A DNA stretch of 64,000 nucleotides. Origin: G963664835 sp963664835 (GTDB taxonomy: Bacteria; Chloroflexota; UBA6077; FW602-bin22; JBCLEL01). Of this stretch, positions 56,117-64,000 are shown piece after piece. The stretch covers positions 1 through 64,000 of the forward strand of contig CAXXUG010000009.1 of assembly GCA_963664835.2 (NCBI GenBank), in the 5' to 3' direction. Position numbers and translations under genes: made by a program. Numbering within the stretch: position 1 is the first letter of the stretch; every line of letters starts with the position of its first letter. The notes beneath the pieces were generated by a model. It worked only from the letters and a program-made list of their open reading frames with translations, was not told the DNA's origin and made no database searches.

Positions 56117-57279
56117 ACAATCTCACCAGGTTCTCGTCATTTGATCAATCGCCGCATCACCCGTAGCACAGCTAGAGAACAAGAAGTAAAACACTCATGT
56201 GGGCGACGCATGCGATGGCAGTCAGCCTCAACTATACATCGCATCGATCATAGTATTTGAGCATACTATTGTCAACGTAAACGGTGGACCGCGGGTGTTC
56301 AGATCCCGTATCGCCTGTTTCCGTTTCGGAGCGCCACCGCGCCGACGAGGCTCCATTTTCGGCGAGGAGAAGGGCGGCAGGTCGTAGACTCGACTAGGAT
56401 AGGGGATGAGGCTGACCGGCTTGTGATACTCACGTCTATCGCTACGAAAATGGTCGGCAAACTAACTTCTTCTAACTCATCCTCGTTCGTAGCCGGTAAG
56501 GAAGAATGTAGCGCGGGGGCTTGTCCCCCGCTGGGGCCGGGGGCGGGGCATGGCAGAATCCCCCTGGTGCGAATTCGCCGCATGAAACGGCAACTCCGGG
56601 TTTTCATACCTTGGTGTGCCGGCCCCTGACCGGCATCAGCGATTTGTACGAAAATGACGGCCCCAGACACCCACTATCGTCATTCCGGCGAAGGCCGGAA
56701 TCCAGAGGGGTGGGGAAATGTAGCGCGGTCGAAGACTACGCGAGGCGAGGGGCTCGTCCCCCCGCTCCCGGCGGACCGACCTCCAACCCTGGTCCCCAAT
56801 TCACCGCAAAGAAAATCCGCCAACCGGCGCATCCATTTTCGTATCTTGGTGTGCCGGCCCCAGCCGGGAGGAGCGATTGGTTTGATTGTCTCCCCTGACC
56901 GCCGGCTGAGATCCTAAACGGCGATTCAACCGTGTACGTTCACGAGCAATGATGAGAACAATACATCCAGATCTGAACAGTTACAGTGGACTACCTGAAT
57001 TCCCATCGCCCTTTTCTTCTAAGGTGGTGGCAGTTTCAGATGGTTGCTGTCCTGAGTTGAAACCGCGACCGAGCCCTTACTGCGGGGCCAGAACCATCGA
57101 CGGAAAAAACGCCCAAGTATATAATCCGAGCGAGCCGGACTCTCGGTTGTTGGTAAAACGCATGGTGGGTCCGAGCCGCCCCTCCAACCGCGGCAGTCTT
57201 TGAGCTTGTCAACCCGTGCGATCAGGAGAGGGACAGTAGTCAATCGAGTCTCTCGGCAAGTTTGGCCGGAGGTGCCTTC
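56117..57279. repeat. Gene-less region with composite palindromic repeats
   Basis: Repeat modules fill 56420-56890: a CTAACTTCTTCTAACTCATC block at 56455, GCGGGGGCTTGTCCCCCGC near 56512, TTGGTGTGCCGGC at 56610 and 56846, ATTCCGGCGAAGGCCGGAAT near 56682 and the long TGTAGCGCGG form near 56720. The flanks 56117-56419 and 56891-57279 show no gene; the latter should contain the nuo promoter, which I cannot identify. A GGAGG site lies at 57268. Confidence 0.75.
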
Positions 57280-59785
57280 GTGGCTGATCTGCAGAATCTG
57301 AAGCCACAGGTCTTGGAAGAGGATACCTCGGACATCGAGGCTGACGAGCTTGTGATGCTGACGAGCACCGACAAGTTGCGTCAGGCCGCCGACGAAGGGA
57401 TCCTCGACAAGGTCCTCAACTCGATAACCGCTTGGGGGACGCAAGTCTTCTCTATGGCCGCTGCTATTCGGCACAGCCTGCTGCTTTGTCGAGATGGCCG
57501 CCACCGGCGCCGCACGTTTCGACCTAGCCCGGTTCGGTATGGAGTTGATGAGGGCGTCTCCCCGTCAAGCCGACCTGATGATCGTGCCAGGCACTGTGAC
57601 AAAAAAAATGGTGCCGCAGATTGTCCGCATCTATCATCAAATGGCCGATCCGAAGTACGTTATATCCATGGGCAATTGTGCAATCTCCGGCGGGCCGTTC
57701 AAGGAAGGCTACAATGTCGTCTCCGGCATAGATAAGTACCTGCCGGTCGACGTGCACGTACCAGGCTGCCCGCCCCGACCAGAGGCTCTCCTGTTCGGCG
57801 TGCTGCGATTGCAGGATCAAATCAGCAATCGTACACGCGCCCAGTCGATGACAGCCGGCGACCGTTCTGCGGCGAAGTATCCGATTCCGATGCTTGGACC
57901 CGACATCATAGATGCGCGCAAAGTCGACGAGATCAAGGCCAAGCTGAAGGAGGCGCGCGAACAGGCCGCCTCTGAGGATGTCGTTGTCGAGGAGGTCGAG
58001 CCGGAGAAGACCAGACGGGCACCTTCGCGTCGCGGACAGGTGGAGATTCCCGCATTGGAATTGGGCAAGATGAGGGTATCCGGTCCTTCCGAGTCATTGA
58101 ATCGCATCGCCGACGAGTTCTCCGCCACCGTCTCCGAGCACGAGTTCGCGGAAACGGACGCCGGCAATTGGCGAGGGTTGGCTCGTTTCTTGAAGAGCGA
58201 ACTTCACTACGATTTCTTGGCCAACGTCAGCAGCGTCGATTACCCGAATCGGTTCGAAGTAGCCTACCACTTCTACTCAACCCGCCGGCCTGAACCCCAT
58301 ATAAGCGTGAACGTTGCGATAGGGAAATCCGATCCTGTCATCCCATCTATTGTCGATCTCTGGGAAGGCGCCGGTTTTCAGGAGCGCGAAGTTTACGACA
58401 TGATGGGGATCCGGTTCGATGGCCACCCAGACCTGCGAAGAATCCTTCTCTGGGAGGATTTCGAGGGATTCCCGTTGCGTAAGGACTACAAAGAGCCCTA
58501 TTTCCAGGAGGAAAACAAGCCGTTCGACAATCGTTGGCCTCGGGGTCATCACGAGCGTGCGGAAGTGGGCAACCCTTTCGGCCAAAACGTGCAATACCCG
58601 CTCGACTGGAATCCGGCCGGGTTCGTTGAGCCGGAGGAAAAGCTCCCGATTGTTGACGCGATGTCTGTAGGACAGGGCATCCCGGACGCCGACAAATTAG
58701 TAGTTAGCTTTGGTCCACAGCATCCGAGCACCCACGGGGTTTTTCGCATGGTCATGACATTGGTGGGCGAGGAGATCGTCGGACTCGAGCCGGTCGTTGG
58801 CTATTTGCACCGTAATCACGAAAAAATCGGCGAGCGAAACACCTACATCCAAAATATGCCGTTCACAGACCGGCTCGACTACATCTGCTCGATGTCCAAT
58901 AACCTCGGTTATTCGTTGGCTGTCGAGCGTCTGACAGGCGTCGATCCGCCCGAGCGCGCCGAGTATATTCGCATACTCATGGTTGAGCTCACCCGCATTA
59001 TGAACCACTTCATGGCGATCGGCACTCTGCTCAACGATCTGGGAGCGTTCTTCACCCCTGTCCTATACGCATTCGAAGAGCGCGAGTTGATACTCGATAT
59101 GTTCGAGGCGGCGGCCGGCTCGCGAATGATGTGTAACTATATGCGCTTCGGTGGCGTGTCACGCGACCTGCCGGCAGGATTCCTCGAGAAAGCCGGCGAG
59201 CTGGTCAACTCGCGCCTGCCCAGGTCGATCGATGAAATCGATCGCTTCCTGACTGACAATGAGATATTGAAGCAACGATGCCAGGGTGTAGGTGTCTTGC
59301 CGGCTGACCTCGCTGTGAGTTCGAGTGCGTCGGGGCCGGTTCTGCGCGGGTCGGGCGTGAAATACGACATCCGACGTGCCGAACCCTATTCGATCTATGA
59401 TCGGTTTGATTTCGAGGTCCCGGTCGGCACCAATGGCGACACCTATGACCGCTATCTCGTGCGAGTATGGGAGATGCGCGAGTCCCTGAAGATCCTGAAA
59501 CAGGCGCTCGCTGATATTCCAGAGGGCGACGTCTTGGCTGGACGCAAGGCCTGGCAGACGAGAGTGCCGAAAGGCGAAGTGTACTCGCGCGTTGAGGCGC
59601 CCAAGGGCGAGTTGGGCTTCTTCATCGTCTCCGACGGAGGTCCGAATCCCTACCGGTATCACGTACGCGCACCCAGCCTCATAAATCTCGTCGCATTGGA
59701 AGAGATGTGTCGAGGCCACAAGGTCGCCGACGCAATCGCGATTTTTGGCAGCATCGACATCAACATGGGTGAGGTGGACCGATGA
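57280..59785 (+). CDS. nuoBCD: NADH-quinone oxidoreductase fused subunits B-C-D (one frameshift)
   Basis: One polypeptide of about 835 residues carries three complex I subunits. NuoB: GTACC-type motif in the corrected frame, MGNCAISGGPF and VPGCPPRPEALL ligate the N2 cluster. A charged linker (EIKAKLKEAREQAASEDVVV) leads to NuoC with YPNRFEVAYHFYS and EREVYDMMGIRFDGHPDLRR. NuoD follows from SFGPQHPSTHGVFRM to FGSIDINMGEVDR. An extra G in the GGGGG run near 57436-57440 breaks the start of NuoB; correcting it joins everything. GTG 57280 follows GGAGG. NuoI overlaps its stop. These subunits form the peripheral arm and quinone site. Confidence 0.92.
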
Positions 59786-60423
59786 TAAGTGGAGCGGGAA
59801 TCGCTCGTGGGATGCTGGTCACCCTGCGTCACTTTATCGAGGCGATAGGAGGTGCGGTCTCTCTGCCCAAGAGCGGCACGACCGTGGTCCAACCCGTAAA
59901 TGAGACCGGTGTGTTCACGGTTCAGTATCCCGAGGAGCGGCTTCAGGTCCCTGAGCGATTCCGATACTTCCCGTTCCTCCTATACGAACCGGAGACAGGC
60001 GCCGAGCGGTGCACATCTTGCGGAATCTGCGCCAAGGTTTGCCCGCCCCAGTGCATCTGGATTGTTCGGGACAACGATGAGGCCGGCAAGCCGATTCCGG
60101 AGCCTCGTGAGTTCTATATAGACATGTCCATATGCATGCAGTGCGGGTTATGCGCCGAGTACTGCCCGTTCGATGCGATCAAGATGGACCACGACTATGA
60201 GTTGGCGAGCTACGAGCGGTTCGATACGCTGATCTATGACAAGAAGCGGTTGATGAGGCCAATTGAGTACTACGCTAACACTCATCCTAGCGATTTCGAG
60301 GCCGAGGAGACGGCCCGTCGAGAGAAAGAGGAAGCTGACCATAAGCGAGCCGAAGCACGTAAGGCCTCTGCCGCTGCGCGCGCAAAACGAAAAGGAGCGG
60401 CAGCGCCCAGGTCCCGCGAATAG
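59782..60423 (+). CDS. nuoI: NADH-quinone oxidoreductase subunit I
   Basis: A 213-residue iron-sulfur protein carrying N6a and N6b: CTSCGICAKVCPPQCI and CMQCGLCAEYCPFDAI are both complete. The N-terminal membrane-proximal helix and the LVTLRHFI segment match NuoI. The C-terminus is a long charged Ala/Lys/Glu/Arg tail absent from typical NuoI. ATG 59782 overlaps the NuoBCD stop (ATGA). nuoA, nuoH and nuoJ-N are not adjacent, so the complex is encoded in pieces. Confidence 0.93.
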   Translation: MISGAGIARGMLVTLRHFIEAIGGAVSLPKSGTTVVQPVNETGVFTVQYPEERLQVPERFRYFPFLLYEPETGAERCTSCGICAKVCPPQCIWIVRDNDEAGKPIPEPREFYIDMSICMQCGLCAEYCPFDAIKMDHDYELASYERFDTLIYDKKRLMRPIEYYANTHPSDFEAEETARREKEEADHKRAEARKASAAARAKRKGAAAPRSRE

Positions 60424-60502
60424 TTGATAGTTACCAAGAGAGACTCGCGGTCCTATTGAAAGAAGAGGCATGGGCCGATGTGCCGGCCAGATCCGTAAAC
60501 GG

Positions 60503-61138
60503 TTAAGCTTGCGAGACGGATGTTACAAGTTGCTGGCTCTGACCCTGCTGGCTTGCCTCTGAACCCAGGACCATCCGCTTCGGTTGCTGATTCAACCAGC
60601 TTACCAGCGATCCGGGGCGCGAAATCTGACGCTCCCACTCCTGCGGTGCGATCACGGTGAAGTTAATCCGCTTTCCCAGCCTTCCTTCCGCTTCGTCCAA
60701 GTGGGCGCGCATTGCGCCGGCCTCCAGATCACCGACCAATACAAGGTCTAGTTCGTCCAACTCTTCCAAGGCCTTTGTCGCGGCATCTCCATATGCAAAT
60801 GCGAACTTTACTCGGTCCGAAAAAGGTACCAAGTGATCGCGGACCAACATGTCGGGGGCTGCTGTCTTCTTCAGCAGTGAGTGAAGCTCCTTGAACGCCG
60901 GGTGCTCCTGGTTTGCCCAGAAATACTTCAGGTTCGCCCTGCGTTCGCTGGAAACAACTCCGGCTCTCTCAAGCTTGGCCAAGGCAAGTTGGACCGAGCG
61001 CGGGAATCTACCGCTCAACTTGATCAGATTGTTGACGTAGTAGCGTTTTCCCGGTGCTTCGTAGATGATAGCGAGCACTGAATACAGGGTCTCTGACGCG
61101 AAGATTTCGCCTATCATCCCAACTATCCTTTTAGACAA
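60503..61138 (-). CDS. Winged-helix protein fused to a degenerate nucleotidyltransferase domain
   Basis: The first ~85 residues form a winged helix (YVNNLIKLSGRFPRSVQLALAKLE then GVVSSERRANLKYFW). The rest has the shape of a minimal nucleotidyltransferase: a GDAATKALEELDELDLVLVGD segment replaces the usual Gly-Ser...Asp-x-Asp motif, retaining the acidic pair but not the Gly-Ser. AAGGA precedes ATG 61138. The promoter at 61194-61222 drives it. HTH-nucleotidyltransferase fusions are known as regulators or antitoxin-like proteins; which one applies is open. Confidence 0.7.
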   Translation of the reverse strand: MSKRIVGMIGEIFASETLYSVLAIIYEAPGKRYYVNNLIKLSGRFPRSVQLALAKLERAGVVSSERRANLKYFWANQEHPAFKELHSLLKKTAAPDMLVRDHLVPFSDRVKFAFAYGDAATKALEELDELDLVLVGDLEAGAMRAHLDEAEGRLGKRINFTVIAPQEWERQISRPGSLVSWLNQQPKRMVLGSEASQQGQSQQLVTSVSQA

Positions 61139-61193
61139 CTAATGCTATTAGATGCATTCACGGCTTATGCGAAAGGATATGCCGCTTAGTCGC

Positions 61194-61222
61194 ATTATAA
61201 TAGCACATTTAGATGATTGCAA
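61194..61222 (-). promoter_or_regulatory. Promoter of the wHTH-nucleotidyltransferase gene
   Basis: On the minus strand TTGCAA (61217-61222) is followed by 17 bases and a perfect TATAAT (61194-61199). The predicted start is near 61187, giving a leader of about 49 bases before ATG 61138. Confidence 0.6.
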
Positions 61223-61380
61223 CGGTCAACGAGAAGCGCCACGGGGGTCCATGCGCGGTGAGCCTGGGGACTGCCACTTTAGAGGCCCTCGGGTACCCAG
61301 ACAAGATGACGCACGGTTGTTGTCGGCTGAACTGCGCGCAAAGCTGCACTGGTGCAAATAGCGAAGGGTAGAAGCAGATT

Positions 61381-61977
61381 ATGGCGAACTTGAAATACCA
61401 GCGACTAGTGCTTGCCACTACAAACCGAGGCAAAGCCAGGGAATTGCGCTCTCTGCTGCCTGAGTTGGCCGCAGAGATTCTCGATCTGGACGAAGTTGGT
61501 ATGGATTTGGAGGTGGATGAGGACGGCGCCACCTATGAAGAGAACGCCTTCAAGAAAGCGCTTCGAGCCTCCGAAGTAAGCGGCCTACCATCTTTAGGCG
61601 ATGACAGTGGTATAGAGATCGCTGGACTTGGTTGGCGGCCTGGCCTTCTCTCAGCTCGGTACTACGACGGACCGTGGCCCAATCGACTAAAACAATTGCT
61701 CGACTCGCTGCGGACCGGCAATAAAGCCGATCGCGAGGCCCGATTTGTCTGCGTGATGGTTCTCGCTGAAAGCGGGAGTGTGGTTGCCGTAGGTAAAGGA
61801 GTGATGGCCTGCAGGATCGCTGAACAGCCGGCCGGCGTGCAGGGGTTCGGTTACGACCCGGTGGTAATTCCAGAGGGATACGAAATCACACTCAGCGAGA
61901 TGCCTTTCGAGCTGAAGAATCGTATAAGCCACAGAGCCTTGGCGGCGGCCGAGCTTCTTTCTCGGATCGAGCGTTAG
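61381..61977 (+). CDS. rdgB: XTP/dITP diphosphatase (non-canonical purine NTP pyrophosphatase)
   Basis: RdgB/HAM1 removes deaminated purine nucleotides. The N-terminal LVLATTNRGKARELRSLL, the central DDSGIEIAGLGWRPGLLSARY and the late GFGYDPVVIPEG segment with the EMPFELKNRISHRALA helix are all standard. The 198-residue frame is intact. It stands between two minus-strand regulators and has its own upstream region with no clear promoter. Confidence 0.95.
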   Translation: MANLKYQRLVLATTNRGKARELRSLLPELAAEILDLDEVGMDLEVDEDGATYEENAFKKALRASEVSGLPSLGDDSGIEIAGLGWRPGLLSARYYDGPWPNRLKQLLDSLRTGNKADREARFVCVMVLAESGSVVAVGKGVMACRIAEQPAGVQGFGYDPVVIPEGYEITLSEMPFELKNRISHRALAAAELLSRIER

Positions 61978-62146
61978 TTAAAGCGCGTGGCTAATATGAA
62001 TATCGCATGATAGTTAACGTTGCTTTTGTGCGACTGTGCTCGCTGTCCCTATTGTTGAAGGTGTAGTCCCAGGGATTCCCTATGACAGGCGGGTCCCAGC
62101 GGGCTGACCGCTCGCTAGGAGTTGGGTTGACCCTCGGGATGTGCTC

Positions 62147-62695
62147 TCAATCCCCTGAAAAGAGCCTTTGCCACCATGGGCGCCGCATCTCCGTGATTTC
62201 CCATTCAAGGATCTCAATCTCGCGCCGCAATCGGTCGATTTCCTCCCCTTTTTGCGCGGCCAATGCACGCCAACCTTCGGTTGCAGACTCCACCAGCCGT
62301 CTGGTGACCAGAACAGTCTGTTCGGTCTGCATGTTGCGGTGACTGCTAGCAGCTGCGTATGAGTCTGCTCGAGGTTCCGCCACGTTGTTCTGATCGCCGT
62401 CTTCTTCTTCTTCTTCGGGCGGTGTGCCGCCCATTTCGACCAGCGCTTCTTTGAAGCTCCTGCCACTTCTCACCAAGTCGCGGGCCCGTGCAAGGATTTC
62501 CAGGTCATCAGCCGTGTAGCGTCGTCGTCCCGGTCGCCCTGAACGATCCCTGGGCCTAGCATGATCGGAAAGTAGGGTCGAAAACTTGACAGAGTAGAGG
62601 CGCAGCGTACTGGTTGGCAGCCGAAGGCCAGACGCGGCGTCAGCCGGACCGAATAGGCGATCGACACTCTCAGGATGATTATGTCCGATGTTCAT
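62147..62695 (-). CDS. MerR-family transcriptional regulator
   Basis: A 182-residue regulator. The MerR winged helix spans about residues 25-85 (LPTSTLRLYSVKFS, then GRRRYTADDLEILARAR). A long acidic and coiled segment follows (EIDRLRREIEILEWEITEM), used for dimerisation. No ligand-binding domain is recognised. The ATG at 62695 appears to be the first base of the transcript (see promoter), implying leaderless translation. Confidence 0.8.
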   Translation of the reverse strand: MNIGHNHPESVDRLFGPADAASGLRLPTSTLRLYSVKFSTLLSDHARPRDRSGRPGRRRYTADDLEILARARDLVRSGRSFKEALVEMGGTPPEEEEEDGDQNNVAEPRADSYAAASSHRNMQTEQTVLVTRRLVESATEGWRALAAQKGEEIDRLRREIEILEWEITEMRRPWWQRLFSGD

Positions 62696-62701
62696 AAGTC
62701 T

Positions 62702-62729
62702 ATTATAGCGCTATGTTAGCGAATTGCAA
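62702..62729 (-). promoter_or_regulatory. MerR-type promoter with dyad in the spacer
   Basis: Minus strand TTGCAA (62724-62729) and TATAAT (62702-62707) are spaced by 16 bases. Between them lies CGCTA-TGT-TAGCG (62709-62721), a perfect 5-base inverted repeat. Operators in the spacer are the hallmark of MerR control, so this looks autoregulatory. Only six bases separate the -10 from the ATG. Confidence 0.6.
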
Positions 62730-63213
62730 CTATATATTTATGCAAAGTAATAGATATAGTCAAGTAAACCCGTATCCGATGTAGAAAAATGTGTAATATC
62801 GCCATCCCGATTCTCTTCAATACGCAAATCACTCTGCTCGCGCACCACCGATTGGGCCGGCACGATGCCGCGGGTGGTGATGCCCGTCCCAGGCTTAGGT
62901 CGAAATTGAAACTTGGAGCGCTACCAAAGTGGAAGGAAAACGGGTCTAATGCGAGGCTGGGTGTCTATTCCCTGCTATTTGAGATCTGGCGTTGTGCCGG
63001 CGCATATCGGAATGGATGACCGAGAGGGAAATGAATGGAAGCCGCCGGCGCTACACTGAGGGGTGCAGATTCTGCACACGATGCGAGCGCGAGGGCTCGG
63101 CTGGGCGAGCTTTGCGGGAGATGGATTATGGCAGACGCGGTGAAATGGCGCGAATGGCCTCCCGTCCACCACTCGATGTCTTCACTGTTCGAGCGTAATT
63201 ACGATTTCATTTC
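62730..63213. other. Gene-less stretch before the permease
   Basis: No gene is recognised between the MerR promoter and the convergent-side permease. A TTGTGCCGGCGCATATCGGAAT fragment near 62993 resembles one module of the dispersed repeats but is degraded. Nothing else stands out. Confidence 0.4.
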
Positions 63214-64000
63214 CTATTGCTCTCCCAATCGTATTGCCCTGGAGAGGTTCATTCGTCTTACGAGGAAGGCCGTGCTAGCGGCGCCGGCGACAACGACCAC
63301 GCCGAGCGCTGCGTATAGTCGCTCCATCGCGTTCCACGGTGTGGCGATCACGAACGGAGGTACTTGTTCTTCGTATCCGGTTTGGAAGAATGGCAGGTAG
63401 AATTGGCCTGCTGCGACACCCAGCAGCGTACCGACTGCCACGCCGATGATGATTAGGAAGATCTGTTCAAAGAATATGAGGGCAAGCAACGATGAACGAG
63501 ATAAGCCTAGAGCTCTGAGAACACCCAGTTGAAGGAGGCGGCTCTGAAACGAGAGGAATGAATAGAGAAAGAATCCCGCGATGGTAAGTGCCGTTGCGAT
63601 GATAAAGCCTAATGAAAGTACTCCAAGCAGGCCAGTCCGTTGAGGGTCGGTTCGGCCGGCAGCGGTGGATGCGAGCCCGTCTTCGAACCCAGTCACTTGA
63701 ACGTCGTTGTCGCGTAGTCCCTGAATGATGTGATCAGGCGGTACATCGGGTTCGGTCTTCATCCAGACCTCGTAGAGGTCAACACCTACAGTGTCGTAAA
63801 TGTAATCGTAGTTCGCGACAAATATGTGTTCCCCTGTATCCGGCAGCATCGGCGGAAAATAGTCGAACGTCTCAACTATGAAGAACTCGATCGGTGAGTT
63901 CTGGTATCGGAGAGTGATACGGTCGCCTATTTGGTGGTTGTGGCGCTGCAGGAACGTGGGATGAACTAGAATGGCGGCCTGGTCGGTCGCCATCGCATTC
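63214..64000 (-). CDS. FtsX-family ABC transporter permease (partial)
   Basis: The C-terminal 260 residues of a MacB/FtsX-type permease; the frame remains open to the window end, so the start is missing. The visible part holds the end of the extracytoplasmic domain (HIFVANYDYIYDTVGVDLYE) and the last three membrane helices, with the characteristic LLQLGVLRALGLSRSSLLALI loop. Such permeases work with an ATPase to move lipids, lipoproteins or peptides. The partner gene is probably just beyond the window. Confidence 0.8.
   Translation of the reverse strand, partial: NAMATDQAAILVHPTFLQRHNHQIGDRITLRYQNSPIEFFIVETFDYFPPMLPDTGEHIFVANYDYIYDTVGVDLYEVWMKTEPDVPPDHIIQGLRDNDVQVTGFEDGLASTAAGRTDPQRTGLLGVLSLGFIIATALTIAGFFLYSFLSFQSRLLQLGVLRALGLSRSSLLALIFFEQIFLIIIGVAVGTLLGVAAGQFYLPFFQTGYEEQVPPFVIATPWNAMERLYAALGVVVVAGAASTAFLVRRMNLSRAIRLGEQ

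Overview
The window looks like chromosome from a high-GC, probably Chloroflexota (Dehalococcoidia or SAR202-like) bacterium; this placement is inference. It rests on a lipoprotein substrate-binding protein with a long Val-Glu-Lys-Glu-Val repeat linker, an R3H/SpoIIIAA-like ATPase next to thymidylate kinase and a DarA-type c-di-AMP receptor, a DUF2342 metalloprotease, a NuoB-NuoC-NuoD fusion, diaminopimelate synthesis, and no outer-membrane genes. The palindrome GCCGGC is very frequent in the resident genes.

Layout. 1-12.3 kb is housekeeping: HAD-IIA hydrolase, flippase-like membrane protein, ROK kinase, miaA, NUDIX, dapF, hflX, a zinc-ribbon/SufR-like regulator pair behind an inverted repeat and a good promoter, panE with an oxalyl-CoA-synthetase-like ligase, and pyruvate kinase. 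12.3-14.1 kb holds a secreted protein built of three repeats, bracketed by pyk and a decayed copy of the pyk 3' end. 14.1-25.2 kb is a defence island: an XRE-HsdM fusion, a retropepsin-like protease, HsdS, a HEPN-like protein, two toxin-antitoxin-like modules that share one duplicated antitoxin but carry different partners (DUF3800 and RelE), a truncated hsdR start, intact hsdR, a YgjP-like metallopeptidase and a tyrosine recombinase. 26-33 kb holds HIT, a glycosyltransferase, selB, the DUF2342 protease and several small unknown, mostly membrane genes. 33.2-36.6 kb is a glycine-betaine-type ABC importer; 36.7-42.6 kb is a branched-chain amino-acid ABC importer split into convergent halves around a repeat array. 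42.6-45 kb is mostly dispersed repeats. 45-57 kb holds a GyrI-like protein, a NucS-like nuclease, tRNA-Arg(GCG), an unexplained three-way-junction structure, pdxST, an R3H ATPase, tmk, a c-di-AMP receptor, an Asd homologue, a decayed IS and a CbpA/DnaJ gene. 57.3-60.4 kb encodes NuoBCD and NuoI; the rest holds a wHTH-nucleotidyltransferase, rdgB, a MerR regulator and an FtsX-type permease cut by the window end.

Two cautions apply. Genes between about 47.8 and 57.5 kb (and proX and livK at 36-37 kb) carry many single-base frameshifts, often in G or C runs, including in genes that are normally essential; sequence error is as likely as real decay. Intergenic space is filled with a modular family of short palindromic repeats found at 19.4-20.1, 25.6, 38.4-38.8, 42.9-44.4 and 56.4-56.9 kb.

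The most novel-looking material is the restriction-modification/toxin-antitoxin island, in particular the self-regulatory-looking XRE-HsdM fusion with a dyad over its start codon and the antitoxin duplicated onto two different partners.
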